This document shows, piece by piece, positions 23,795 to 35,443 of a stretch of DNA of 64,000 nucleotides. The translations under genes and the position numbers were made by a program. The DNA comes from Sphagnum magellanicum (lineage: Eukaryota; Streptophyta; Sphagnopsida; Sphagnales; Sphagnaceae), in assembly GCA_021904315.1 (NCBI GenBank), contig CM038920.1, positions 5,828,001 through 5,892,000 of the forward strand, in the 5' to 3' direction. Numbering within the stretch: position 1 is the stretch's first letter; each line of letters opens with the position of its first letter. Below the pieces are notes generated by a model that saw nothing but the letters and a program-made list of their open reading frames with translations, searched no databases and was not told the DNA's origin.

Positions 23795-26431
23795 GTGTCT
23801 GTCTCCTTCAACACCAGCTGGAATGGCCTGGCAAGCAATATGTGAATATAAATGGATACCATTGGATTTTGCAGGTAGAGAGTTTTCTCATAGAGTAGTT
23901 ATGGTGATCAGAACAGGGCCGTGATAGCTCTGATGTTGGTGGCGACAGATAAGAAGGTTGCAATCAGAAAGCCACACATTGTGTGGAAGTTCCAGTTGGA
24001 TGAGATTGTATCTTACATTTGTAAAATGAATGCAGAAAAAGCAATAATCACCACAATGCCCAATGAAATGAATAGCCTTCTTGTGAGGATAACAAGATAT
24101 TTTTCCCCCCAATCGGACGTACGAAATCCTGGTAGTCACCAGTGGCATGATTAAAGAATATCTTCAGGTTGCAGGGGGCTCCTAACTAGGCAGTGCACAC
24201 ATGACTAACTCTACATACCTGTCATACCTGCCATCCATGTTTGGTATATACTGTGGAAATTGTTTTGTTGCTGAAAGGAATTGGATTCAGCAAGAATCAT
24301 TAGTTCACAGTTCATTGGTTTCACCAGCTGACTTGAATTGTGCCCATCACACACATGCCATGAATGAAGTTGTGATTTGCTTTTCCAGACTTTGGAACTT
24401 CTGAGGATTACGAATCTGGAAAACTTTGATAAAGCATGGTATATTTGTTGCCAGTAGTGAGAAAATGTCACCTGTTTTTTTTTTCTATGCAATTTCTTTC
24501 ACGTCTACAGTTTGCAACCAACATCAGCCTGACTCCATTCAACTCAGAAAATCTTGCAAAAATGAGGTTGTACCATTAGGCATGAATGTGATGTTAAGAT
24601 TCTACTGGGTAAAAAACAATCCACCTCTCGTGAACATTTTGTTGCTGTAACTGTGTTAAGGTTTACCTTTTATTTCTCCCTATGCTCATGGCATTCCTGA
24701 CTATCAAATGTTCCAGCATACAGTGAGATTGTTGGAACGTGAGTTTGAGACTCATCAAATAGAGCACTAATCAATGTTTTCCCTGCCTTCATGTTGGAAC
24801 AAGTTGGAAAAAATTGCCAGTCTAAAGATCAACAGATACATGGAGAAGATATACTAATGAAAGCAGTGGATGCCTCAAGGAATGGGAATCACTTAAATGT
24901 CATACTCATCTGCCTTTGTGCAAGCAAGAGATAACGGTTTGGCTGGAACAACATTCTATGATTCTAACCAATAAATTATAGAGGGAACACATGTACTTTA
25001 TACTTCTGTGCACATAGAAACCTGATAGGTTAAGACAACAAACTCCAGCACCTGCTTCAAAGTCCCAAACCTCGGAGAGTTGAAGGTTCCATGAGTACTA
25101 AATTGCAGCTGTGCTTGGACACTCATCATGTCACATTATTGATTTGCAACTAATTATCAGTGTCCAGGCAGAACTGTCATAATCTTCTCATTCAATGAAG
25201 ATCAATTTACAGGTTGATCTCACAAAGTGTGAAGTGTCTGTTTCCTATGCTGTGTTACAGAAATTTTATATATACTTTTTAGCGAGTTGCAAGTTCACAA
25301 TTTGCAATTGCATCTTCTGAAAGTTTGAATTAGATTTGCCGTTCAATTTGAGCATACATCTCGTTCTTCCAGTTGCCAACTGCAGGATGGCACAGTGCAC
25401 AGAAGATAAGACCTTCCAAAATGCAATTAGAATCCTTCTGACAATTCCCCAAGGCCCTTTACCTGCTGCCCACTGATCTGATGTTGCAGACCTTAGTCTC
25501 ATATGATGTCCATGCCCATGTACAAATTCCATGGATCTTGATGTTCCTGTAGCCATCCTCTTGTTCGATGACTATTGTGGCATCATCAAAACCATCCTGG
25601 AGATAGATGGAAAGGTGAGGCCATTTGGGCATGTTGTACTGTGCGGTGTTGGTGTCAGCCAGCCAACAAAGGGCCTGTGGAACCATCCAATAGCACAGTC
25701 AGCAAATTTTGAAAGTTCTATTCCTGTAACCCACTGTGCCATGCAGTCCCTTCATTTTCATCCAGCCACATTTCATGTCCCACTCATAGCTTAGGTGTCA
25801 AGTTCTTTGTCAATGCCATGGACACCAGGTCCAACATCAAATGATGCCAATAAAATGAATTGACACCATAGCGAAGGTTGCTCGCATGTTAAAGTTAATT
25901 TGTGCAAAGAATTTATGGAGCTTGGAAATACTCAAGCTTGTTCTCCTTGGAGTTGGAAAGCTCTCTATACTCACAGTGAGATAGTTTTAGGATCTTGCCT
26001 GACACCCATTCTGTGGGTACTAACATTACTTAAAAGATGATGCTACAATTGATTGGTCACTGTCTTTCCCAAAAAAAAAAACCTCAACAAACTATCTGCC
26101 ACTCATGACAGGCACAAGGCTCACAGTACAGTTGACCAACTCAAGATGACTACAGAAGGTGTGGCTACTCGTGTGTGACTTAAAGCACAACCCTTTGCCC
26201 TTGACATGCATTTCAAACCATGAGAGGTACACACCTCTTCAAAGGTTTTCCTGACTGCTTAGTATCAATCCCTTCTCAACAGGAATCTTACAAGCAACAG
26301 AAATTCAATGAGTAATAATCACTATTAGATGACATAAAAGTCCAAGACCTCAACCCCATTTTCATTCAGAATTAGAAAGTGTATTTACCTTCAAATTACA
26401 CAACTCATTGCATGTGCCACACCCACTTCAA
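23795..26431. other. Convergent intergenic region between OAS-TL and PDAT
   Basis: This should hold the 3' untranslated regions of both genes. Composition is gene-like rather than transposon-like. One minus-strand open frame at 25459-25686 (75 codons, containing KWPHLSIYLQDGFDDATIVI) looks less random than its neighbours but matches nothing I recognise. No RNA gene is visible. Confidence 0.6.
25459..25686 (-). CDS. Unrecognised small open frame or exon fragment
   Basis: A 75-codon minus-strand frame with balanced amino-acid composition; its central part reads MPKWPHLSIYLQDGFDDATI, followed by VIEQEDGYRNIKIHGICTWA. I do not recognise the family. It could be an exon of a decayed gene, or chance coding potential in the 3' flank of two genes. 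No splice structure joining it to neighbouring frames was found. It is listed only because its composition differs from the surrounding noise. Confidence 0.2.
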   Translation of the reverse strand: MVPQALCWLADTNTAQYNMPKWPHLSIYLQDGFDDATIVIEQEDGYRNIKIHGICTWAWTSYETKVCNIRSVGSR

Positions 26432-29400
26432 TCAGAGATTCAATTTGATCCTCTCTGACCATGTCGGCAGATCAGAGTAGATTCGGTCTCCACCAATCTC
26501 CTCACCTGACTGTCCTGTAGCAACCCTCAATATGTCTTCTATCAAAGCAAAATTTCCCATGATGTCAACATGGCTCCCACTCTGTGTTCCCCTTCCCTCG
26601 AGGAGATTTGTGGGTGGTGCATGGTTGTATTCCCGCACATAACTTGAACTGCTGGCAGGATTGAACCGAGTCTTGCCCTTCCAAGGTTTGTAGCACATGA
26701 ACCCAGCACTCAATGCTGGTACTGTTTCATCACCATCAACAAATTGGACACCTCCCTTAAGACAACCCTCTGAATCTCCATCAGCTGACGAATCAATGCG
26801 GAATGGAATGCTGCAAGTATCAGTGGAGGGTGACACTTTGTATATATAAGATCTCTCTGTCAGGATCCCAACACCATATAGGCAAAAGACTTCCATCTCT
26901 GGTGCATTTGGGAGTCTGCATCATATAATAAGCACATCCAAGACACCAACAGGTTCATGGAACTGGCATCAATTGTAATTTTGTGCATAAGCTACACCCC
27001 AACTTCCCTTATTTGGCATCAGATAGGCAAAAGGCAGTGTCTAAGAGTAACAACATAGTGGAGGACAAGGAATAGATAAGAGAGTGAACTCACGATGTCT
27101 CAAGAGGATTTGACCAGTGCCGAAAATGCTGGTATTTTGGATCATCAAGATCATCTGCTAGACCGAATCCCCAATTCTCCTCACCACGTACCATAAGTTT
27201 TGGGGCCACTCTTTGCATAAGACCCACTAAGTCATCAGCACAGTAGACATCATGATTCGCTATATCTTCCGCATCATCCCCGCTCAACTCATGATACTCT
27301 GTCCAGACATCACCACAGGATGCATTCAAGTGAAGTTTGCCATTCCTTGATCCCATCTACACAAGATCACAAAGTATTGGAACTCAGGTGATTTGATCAG
27401 GAAGAAAGAGTGTGAGAGGAACAAAATTTTGTAGGGATTTGGCCATAGATCTTACGCACGATGGAAAAAGGAGTTGACATACAGAGAGAGGAACAAAGAA
27501 TGATGGAAAGAGATATATATATGAGAGAAAGTCCCTGTCATGGTGAACTCAAATGTATAATCACTAATACAATAGTTCTATACATAGATTTCGCATACCT
27601 TGGGAGACCCCTTCCTTTTCTCAAGAATGGCAGAGTAGGCTAGCAATGCTGCCTCTTTTCCAAAGGCCACCATCCGCCCATAGTGTGCAAAAGGCTTTCC
27701 ATGTGGCCCTATGTCTACCGCTGATTCTTGTTTGGTCTTTGTAGACACATGGTGATCATCAGGTGCAAACTTGCTCTTAATGCAAGCATAACCCTCCTCT
27801 GGTGACCAGTTGGCATCCCCCCATATAGTATTGCCACCCTTTGGTATCATTGACATGCATGCATCCCATGTACGTGTCACCCGCATCATGTGCTCTAATG
27901 TCTGGAGGCCAAAATGGTCATTACCAAGCACACCAGGTGCAATTGCCCTGCAACATTGTGGAGCACCAGGGGATGCAGGTTTTTCAGAAAAATACCATCT
28001 GCACTGTAACTGAGTCCATAGCCCGATAACAAGGCCATGTGGGCCAATTTGACTTTGACCTACATCTCTTAACAAATTCAACAACATTGGGAGTCTCAAT
28101 CCTTGTTCACCTGGCAACAGCAATGTCTTTGGCTTCAGCAGAGAAAAGTCCCGCAAATGCTTTTGGCACACCCAGCAAAGGTCCTGCAATGTTCATGGTT
28201 GCTTTGATATGGCATGCACACCAGTCTGGACCACCTCCACCTCCGATTGGCACAGGAGCTTCAACCCACTTGAGGAAGTGTAAGAAGTAGAGAGATCCCA
28301 TAGAGTGAGGGATGACGACCACTTTGTTGCCTGCACTAGTCTGTACCATTGTCTCAATGGTGCTCTTCAATCTGCTCAAAGATTTGTCACGTACCTGGTA
28401 GTGAATAAGAATAGGAGGTCAAAACTGCAAAACCTCAAACTGATGTAAACCCAAAATCTAGTACAGGCAGTAAGTGCAAATCTTTCAAGGGAAAACAGAG
28501 CAACCCATGAAACCTCACCTCGGTGTTTTGAAAAGTGAGTCGCCAATCATAAGCTGCCATGTGCATATTTTTTTCTTCGTACCCAATCTGTGCTAGATTC
28601 TTAATCAAGACTGCCCACACAAAGTAGCCAGGTGCAAAGTAATCTGCTGCCACCAAGCCGGAGACAGGTCTAACCCTTATTCCATCTGGATCTAGCCCAG
28701 TCTCATTGTTTAATGACATATGCTCCATCCAGCATTTAGGCCTTCAATACCAGAGTCCCATCCAATGTCAACTCTAAATCCTCCCTCCTCACCAACACTA
28801 TTTCACTTCTTACCTCAAATCTGGTACCACGATATCCTGCCCCTCCTAAAAAACATTCAGAAACCCTACACACACATCATCACAAAAAAACCAGATCTGC
28901 AACACACTGTACTTAAAAAGAAGCTCTCTGAACCCACCAGTTTGACAAAACTTGAAGCTGTCTTACTGCAACACTTGAGCTGCATATTTGCAAACGTGGT
29001 CATAACCTTAAGGGTTTTAGGAGAGCATGAGGACTCAATTAGGGCACAAGGGTTTTAGGAGAGCATGAGGACTCAATTAGGGCACAGGGGTTTTAGGAGA
29101 GCATGAGGACTCAATTAGGGCACAAGGGTTTTAGGAGGGCATGAGGACTCAATTAGGGCACAAGGGTTTTTAGGAGGGCATGAGGACTCAATTAGGGCAC
29201 AAGGGTTTTAGGAGAGCATGAGGTCTCAATTAGGGCACAAGGGTTTTAGGAGAGCATGGGGAGTCAATTAGGGCACAAGGGTTTTAGGAGGGCATGAGGA
29301 CTCAATTAGGGCACAAGGGTTTTAGGAGAGCAGGAGGACTCAATTAGGGAACAAGGGTTTTAGGCGAGCATGAGCACTCAGTTAGGGCACAAGGGTTTTA

Positions 29401-30048
29401 GGAGGAGCTTGGGGTGTTGGGGTTCTGAGTTTTTAAGTGCTCATGTTGTTGTGTGTGTTGCAGTAGTAGTAGATTACTTACTGACCTTTTGTAAATTTCA
29501 CCGAATGTTCCGCCCCACAAACGTTTCCTGAAGAGACCGTCAGCACAAGGTTTGCCTTCCCAGAGCTCCAAACCCCCTGTCACAATTCCAGGAACAAAAA
29601 CAACCGGGTGCTTGGCGAAAAGCCCTTCCTTCCTCAATTTCACACCAGGTGGATCAGGAAGTGGGCCTGTAAACATCCTCTCCATCACAAACTGTGGTAA
29701 TGCACTGGGCATAGCGTTAAATAGTACCGTTAAGAACCACCAGATGACACACACGTAACCAATAAACCAGCAACACACATCTAGGCACCCCCATCTTCTT
29801 GCACCCTTTCTCTTCTTCTTCTCCTTCTTTTTCTGCAGCAGCTTATCCTTCTGTCGCTCATGCTGCGACTTGCTGCTATCATCTGTGTCGGATTCCTTAA
29901 GTTCGCAGGCTGGATCATGGTCTACTATATATTCACTTGTCGTCTTCGCTTTTTCTTCTTCTTCTTCTTCTTCTTCTTCTTCTACTTGTTTACTTACTCT
30001 CCTTCGGAGCATCTCTCTCTCAAAACTATTGTCCACTCTTCTCTGCAT
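26432..30048 (-). CDS. PDAT1: Phospholipid:diacylglycerol acyltransferase (PDAT)
   Basis: This LCAT-fold enzyme moves an acyl chain from a phospholipid to diacylglycerol, giving triacylglycerol at the ER. Six minus-strand exons join in frame: 30048-29486, 28741-28519, 28394-28111, 27947-27599, 27356-27094 and 26915-26432, coding 721 residues (a typical plant PDAT1 is about 670). All introns are GT-AG. Seen in order: an N-terminal run of about ten Glu near 23-32, a Lys/Arg-rich stretch at 67-85, one membrane segment at about 90-110 (CCWFIGYVCVIWWFLTVLF), the lid region GPLPDPPGVKL near 128, the nucleophile elbow PHSMG with Ser 293, the Asp in VDGDETVP near 623 and the His in GSHVDIMGN near 676. 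The triad is complete and no break is visible, so the gene looks functional. The extra length lies mostly in the N-terminus and in exon 4. Intron 1 carries a minisatellite, and a hAT MITE lies about 430 bp upstream of the start. Confidence 0.95.
29010..29404. repeat. 38-bp minisatellite in PDAT intron 1, about 10.5 copies
   Basis: A 38-bp unit starting AAGGGTTTTAGGAGAGCATG and ending CAATTAGGGCAC is repeated about ten and a half times. Copies differ by zero to three bases (for example GAGAGC/GAGGGC, GAGGAC/GAGCAC), and one copy has an extra T. The array fills more than half of intron 1 (28742-29485) and ends about 80 bp from the exon 1 donor. Every unit has the same period, so strand slippage or unequal exchange is a likely origin. 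Confidence 0.95.
29957..29986 (-). repeat. (GAA)n microsatellite coding the PDAT poly-Glu run
   Basis: About ten TTC units on the plus strand read as GAA (Glu) codons in PDAT exon 1. The repeat falls in the poorly conserved cytosolic N-terminus ahead of the membrane segment, so length variation is unlikely to disturb catalysis. Confidence 0.85.
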
Positions 30049-30473
30049 CTGATCCCAAATCCCAACTCTAGCTCCAAAGGAAGAAACACACTAGTCCCCT
30101 CAACCTCAAGCTGACACCGATGCAGCAGCAGCAGCAGAAACAACAGATCAGTACTGACCTCCTCCTCAGCTCACAATTCCAATCCACATGCAAACCATGC
30201 TCTTAGGACTAGGCCTAGATCTTTCTCAAGTCCATGAGTTTGCCAACCTTCTTCAAACGCGTGGCCGTTTCCGTCTCTCGGCAGCTCCGAGTAGCTCCTC
30301 CCTACACAGTGAAGCAGCACCCACCAGCGCAGCGTGAAGGATGGATGGTAAGTGGTCAGGAAACAGTTTTCTGTTGGGTTCCAGTTCCCTAGTTAACCAT
30401 GGTGGTTAGCTCAGTTGCTTTTTTTTTAAACTACTTATTTGTTAACAGCTCACAAGCAGGTTGGTGGTAGCCA
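30049..30473 (-). promoter_or_regulatory. Probable PDAT 5' leader and proximal promoter
   Basis: About 425 bp of normal GC content between the PDAT start codon and the hAT MITE, with a short (CAG)5 run near 30121-30136. No clear TATA box or named element was identified. Any regulatory sequence beyond this point is separated from the gene by the MITE. Confidence 0.4.
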
Positions 30474-30481
30474 GTAGAAAC

Positions 30482-31094
30482 CAGTGTTGTACTGGTATAT
30501 ACGGTTGACCTTTAGTATAAACAATGGTATGTATAAGAATATGTTAGAGCCTACTTGTTGGGTATGTTTTAAAGTATATACTCAGGTTGTTTCTAGAACC
30601 TAAGGTTTTTTTGTGTGGACCTACCTGGGTTTGAAACATACTAGGCAAGGCTTACTCAAAATTTAATACTCTGATGAGACCAACGCTCAGGATAAAAGAT
30701 TGAAGTTGGGAGGGGTAGGTCTAATGGTCAGTAGGGTAGGGCATCTCTTCTTTCACCTTTAAAAAGATCATGGTCCATGGAGTTTGTAGCTGAGACATTG
30801 ATAGACGGAGGTGGAACAACTTTTTAAAAATCAACATCAATATTGTGGTGGGGGATTTTTAAGGGTAAGTGTCAATATTTCTCTTTTTTGTAGTTTATGT
30901 GAAGATTGATTACACATTTATTATGAATTGTGCAAACGTATTTTTGTGGAATTTTTTGAAATCTCAACATTTTAATACCATGCCTTGGAACAATTTCTCC
31001 TACCTAGGACCCTACCCCTTTAACCACATAAAACCCTTGGACATATGTATATATTAATCTAGTAGGTGGAAAATGACATACCAATACAACACTG
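30482..31094. mobile_element. hAT-superfamily MITE, 613 bp, with perfect 8-bp target duplication
   Basis: The left terminus is CAGTGTTGTACTGGTATATA and the right terminus, read on the other strand, is CAGTGTTGTATTGGTATGTC, so the terminal inverted repeats match at about 16 of the first 18 positions. The identical 8-mer GTAGAAAC flanks both ends (30474-30481 and 31095-31102). Terminal CAGTG and an 8-bp duplication are hallmarks of hAT elements. The interior has no transposase. The intact duplication points to a fairly recent insertion. Confidence 0.9.
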
Positions 31095-31102
31095 GTAGAA
31101 AC

Positions 31103-31583
31103 CAATGTTCTCCATGTATATGGTTTAGGACTTACACTCTGTGTAACTATAAATGGGCAAGGTGAGACATGTAAGTGTAAAATCATGTAAATAAATTTTG
31201 GCTATGTAAATGGTGTGCAAGTGTAAGTGTAAAATAGTTACTCTTACATTTTTTTTACCTATTGCATAAACAAATGGAAGTGTAAAAATAGTGTAAATGA
31301 ACATTTTACATTGTTTTTACATGTTGTGTAGAAAAATGTAAATTCAAAAAAAGTCAAAAAAAATGCATCACACAAGATGCCACAAGATGCAAACTTCAAT
31401 TTCATTCACATGAAGGGCTATGAACATGCATTTCCAATGTCCATTGCCTATTAGAAAATGTTAATAAGGACATAAAGGTCAAAGTTCAAGCAAAAGTAAA
31501 TAGGTAGCATGTGCACCATGAACAAGACAACACCAAAATCACAAATACATGTCCCAATCTTGGACGCAATCCTCTACATAACC
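31103..31583. other. AT-rich spacer with GTGTAAA words
   Basis: Repeated short words such as AAGTGTAAAA and GTGTAAATG, and their reverse TTTACATTG, between about 31140 and 31330 give weak inverted symmetry. This may be the edge of another decayed element. No gene seen. Confidence 0.4.
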
Positions 31584-34150
31584 CTAATATTCACGACGAA
31601 ATTCAAAATCTATGACATCTAGGATATCTTCTTCAACTTCACCAAACCCATACAAGTCTACAAGTCCTATCCTATCCTCAAAATAAGTAGTGGAATCATC
31701 ATGTTAATTATTGATCAAAAGAATTATTAAATCCAAGTCTTTCCCACCAAGCCAACATTGACAAAGACCAATGAAAATCCCTGCAATATAAAAGATTATT
31801 TTCATCTTGATTTGACTCCCAAGAATATCTAGAATTGCTCTAGTTAAATGTGTAATCATAAGGAATTGCCCTTCATGTTTTGACCACCAAAGAAGGGGGT
31901 CTTTTGTTTTTTCCAAAGGCACATCAAATGTGTGGAAGCAGGACAACTCATGTTGAACTTGCACTTCCAAATAAAATGAGGGAAAAAATTAATTATTGAA
32001 ATGTGTCAAGTTTATTTATAAATTACAAATAATATATCAAGTGTATCGTAATGTTTTACATATGATCAAAGAAAATATTTATTTGTTCCAAACAAATCTC
32101 CTCCTCAAATATTCCCACACCCAAAATAACATTAATATGTTTTGCAATTTCATGCACAACACTTGAAGATGCACAAGTTGCCCATGCAATTTTGGTACAA
32201 AGTCTTCAGGGTCAAGACTAGAAATTAGATGTCATGTGCAACAAGAATTTCAATTGTTAAAGTGCAACCAACATAATACCCCACCAAATTCAAGTTTTTA
32301 AACTAAGGATCTAACATCAAAACAAACATATTGTGGGTTTTAAACAATTTGAAAGAATAAATGAAATCCAAGAAAGGTTTCAATACAATAACTATTTATA
32401 GTCACACGAAGCTACTTCACTTTCATGTGCATATCCATGTCCTTTGCAACATCAACCTTTGCTTACAAATCCAATCTATCTTTAAAAAACTGAACATGCA
32501 ACCTAATTGTTGTGGCAAGACCATCTGATAGTAGTCAATATCCATGATGCTAGTTAAGTACATGTGCAAACACAATAAGAGACAATGAATCACAAATTGC
32601 CCCAACAATTGTTCAAGTTTGTGCAAAAGGGATCATGTTGGCTAAAGCTTTTGTCTAGTGACTATAACACATGACGATAATAGTTCAATAAGTTAGGCAT
32701 TGTTCAAACATGACAACTTTAAATATTGCAAAAATATTGATACCAAAATAGTTGCAAGCAATGTAGCAGGAGAACCAAATTTTAATTACATGTTAATTAA
32801 ACTTTTTGCTCAAAAAATTGATACAAGTTTTGGAATTTAGGATGTCAAATTGACCATAAAACATGACAACAAGGAAACTAACCAAAACAATTCATGAACA
32901 ATTGTAAGATCACAAACTCAACATCTTAAAAAATAGAATTTCAAAAAGGTTGTTGAATAAAAGTTTACCAATTATTACAAAGGGGAGGGCAATTTTCAAT
33001 GATTGAGATGGGGAAAACAACCATGTCTTCCAACAAAAAACTAGAAAAATGAAGCAAAAGCATAAACTAATTAGAATTTCCAATTATTCATGGAGAAGGT
33101 AGGAAGTTAAACTACCTTCTAGCCCCAAGCCTTTGTACCTTTGAAAGTTGATGTTCCAATAATCCAACAAGCTAATGCCATCCACCTTGCTACCCTAGTC
33201 GTGAGTTGTTACCTTCCACCAAATTGCTTGCAAATCACTTGTACTATCCTTCACTACCACCTTCCAACAAACTTGCATATTCCAAAAAGCTAGTTTTATA
33301 TGTAAATTAACTAAGTAGAATAAATAAATATGAGAACTACAATTAATTTTGGGTGAAAGCACACTATGGGGGGTCCACTTTAAGCAAGAAAATGTAGTCT
33401 TTTTTTTATACATGCTCTATTATTTTGGGGGCAATTCTTCTTTGATTTCATCTAGCATTTGAATAAACATGTAAAATTGATTCTAATACAAAGGCCTCCA
33501 ACATAATTTTTATTATCTTTCAAATGAAAGTAAATTTTCAACAAAAAGAAATTTTCAACATAATTATGTTTTTTTAAATGAAAAACCTCATGTCCAAATG
33601 TTATTTTTACACATTGATTTCAGCCAATATTGTGGATAAACTAAACCTAAAACATCCATCACATCATATGCAAGAAACCATCTCTCAAACTTTTTAGTAA
33701 GCTTAATTGTTGTTTTAGAACATTGCTTTTGAACATCATCAACAATTTATTGGAATGCAACTTGAGTCACAAGCACATAAAACATCATTTGAGGACAATG
33801 ATGAAGTGCCAACAATTTGGAAGTTCAAGTCCTCCAAACTTGTGTTTAGAATAGGTGTTAATTCATGCACCACCACATCTGACATTATATTCAACAAATT
33901 CCAATACCCGTGGAACACATCATTTATATTTAAGCAATAAGGGGGTCATTGTACCAATAATAGAAATATGTTTGGCACAACTTCATTAAAGAAAAAGATC
34001 ACACATAAAACACAACCGATATTGGCATAATTTGATTAGTTCATTTAGCCCATCAAACATTGGCAACATATGACAAAATACTTTATCAAGTGTTGTAAGT
34101 ATTTGAATCATTTTAAAAGTATATTTGCACTTTGCAATATATTGGTACAT
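31584..34150 (-). pseudogene. hAT transposase remnant
   Basis: On the minus strand, codons near 31970-31704 spell a hAT C-terminal dimerisation domain: FDVPLEKTKDPLLWWSKHEG, then HLTRAILDILGS and FYIAGIFIGL, then KDLDLIILLIN. The coding continues past one stop as a tail (TTYFEDRIGLVDLYGFGEVE) to a terminal stop at 31584-31586. Further upstream (32420-34150), decayed fragments such as NIMSDVVVHELTPILNTSLE fit the middle of such a protein but carry several stops and shifts. The domain order is correct for one transposase gene. The N-terminal zinc finger and the terminal repeats of the parent element were not located. Confidence 0.7.
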
Positions 34151-35443
34151 GTATTAATTTTTCACAAATGTATGGTTTAATCATTTGATATTAATCAAAA
34201 AATGTAATTTCTTTTAACAATTTTTCATTATTTGGCAATTGAACTACTTTATTTTGAGCATAATTTATGAATTAAAAAAAATATATTAGCTTGGTGGAAG
34301 TTGAATGTCACATAATTTTGAAAAATAATATTTGTGACAACATTTTTGGCCACTATAATGTGCTTTCACTATTACATGAAATTATAATAAAATATTATCA
34401 TACTAAAAGGAAAATAAAACAAGGAAAAATAAAATAAAATACAACCACATGATACACACAAGTTCTATAATCTTTCCACATGCATCAACATTCCTTCATA
34501 CCACATTCCTTTCCTCCATTCCTTCAAAGTCTTCCATGCAAGAAAGAATGATGGGAGATCCATCTCCAAACCCCCCTTTCATAAGACCACATAAGGCTCA
34601 TGTTTCTACATCAAAATAGGCTCCCTTATCTTAATCCATTCACAAATCTCTCCTCATGATTGATAAACAAATATCAATCACCCATCTCTATGGACCAATT
34701 AATCTTAATAGCTTCATGTTCATAAGATTAATTAGTCTAGGTGGAATTTCTACCTTTAATATTATATTATGGCTACAAGTTATTGTTCTATCATTTTGTT
34801 TTGTATTATAGGGACAAAAGCTAAGTGACCCAATTCATATTAAGCCTTGTGTGAAAGGTGGTATCCACCAAATATAAAGAAAGATATCTAGATTCTTCAT
34901 TCCAATAAAATACATTGCAGGATTGATTATGAGATGCCTCGAAAAAATGTAAAACCAGGACAAATAATGAAAAGGGGTTTAAAAGAGTTGTATTGCAAAA
35001 TGACTAAGTCTTGGCACAATTAAAAGCAACATATGGACACACCACCTAAAATGTTATCAAAAAATAATAGAATGTCATTGATGGTACATGTACCCCACCA
35101 TTCACAATACTTAAACCCCTTACTTTTCCTTCCTTATAAAACTTAGTAGAAGAGGCAACACATATTCTAGCATTTACTCAACATCTACTCCATCATCCAG
35201 CTTTGGGAAGGTTGGCACAAAGGTGGAGGTTTTGTAATCACAATGAATCAACTTTGTTAGCATGGCATGTGAAATGACATTCAACAATGATGATTAAAAA
35301 GTTATAATCAAAGCAAATATGGAGGTTAACATAGAAAAAAAGGAGGCAATTTAAGCTAAGAAAATCTACAATCATCTAGAGACCTTGGAATTTTGATACA
35401 TGTAAAGTTTAAAGCAAAAGTTAGGGAGGCATTAGACCTACAA
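34151..35443. other. AT-rich stretch, no gene recognised
   Basis: May include further decayed parts of the flanking hAT and PIF/Harbinger remnants, but I see no domain that I can name. Confidence 0.4.

Noticed and set aside
27810-28290. Plus-strand frames opposite PDAT exons 3 and 4
   Set aside because: Shadows of the PDAT coding sequence, whose exons are secured by family motifs and splice sites on the minus strand.
29010-29404. CRISPR-like or telomere-like array
   Set aside because: Units are contiguous with no spacers, and TTTTAGG words are not the plant telomere repeat; it is a simple minisatellite within an intron.
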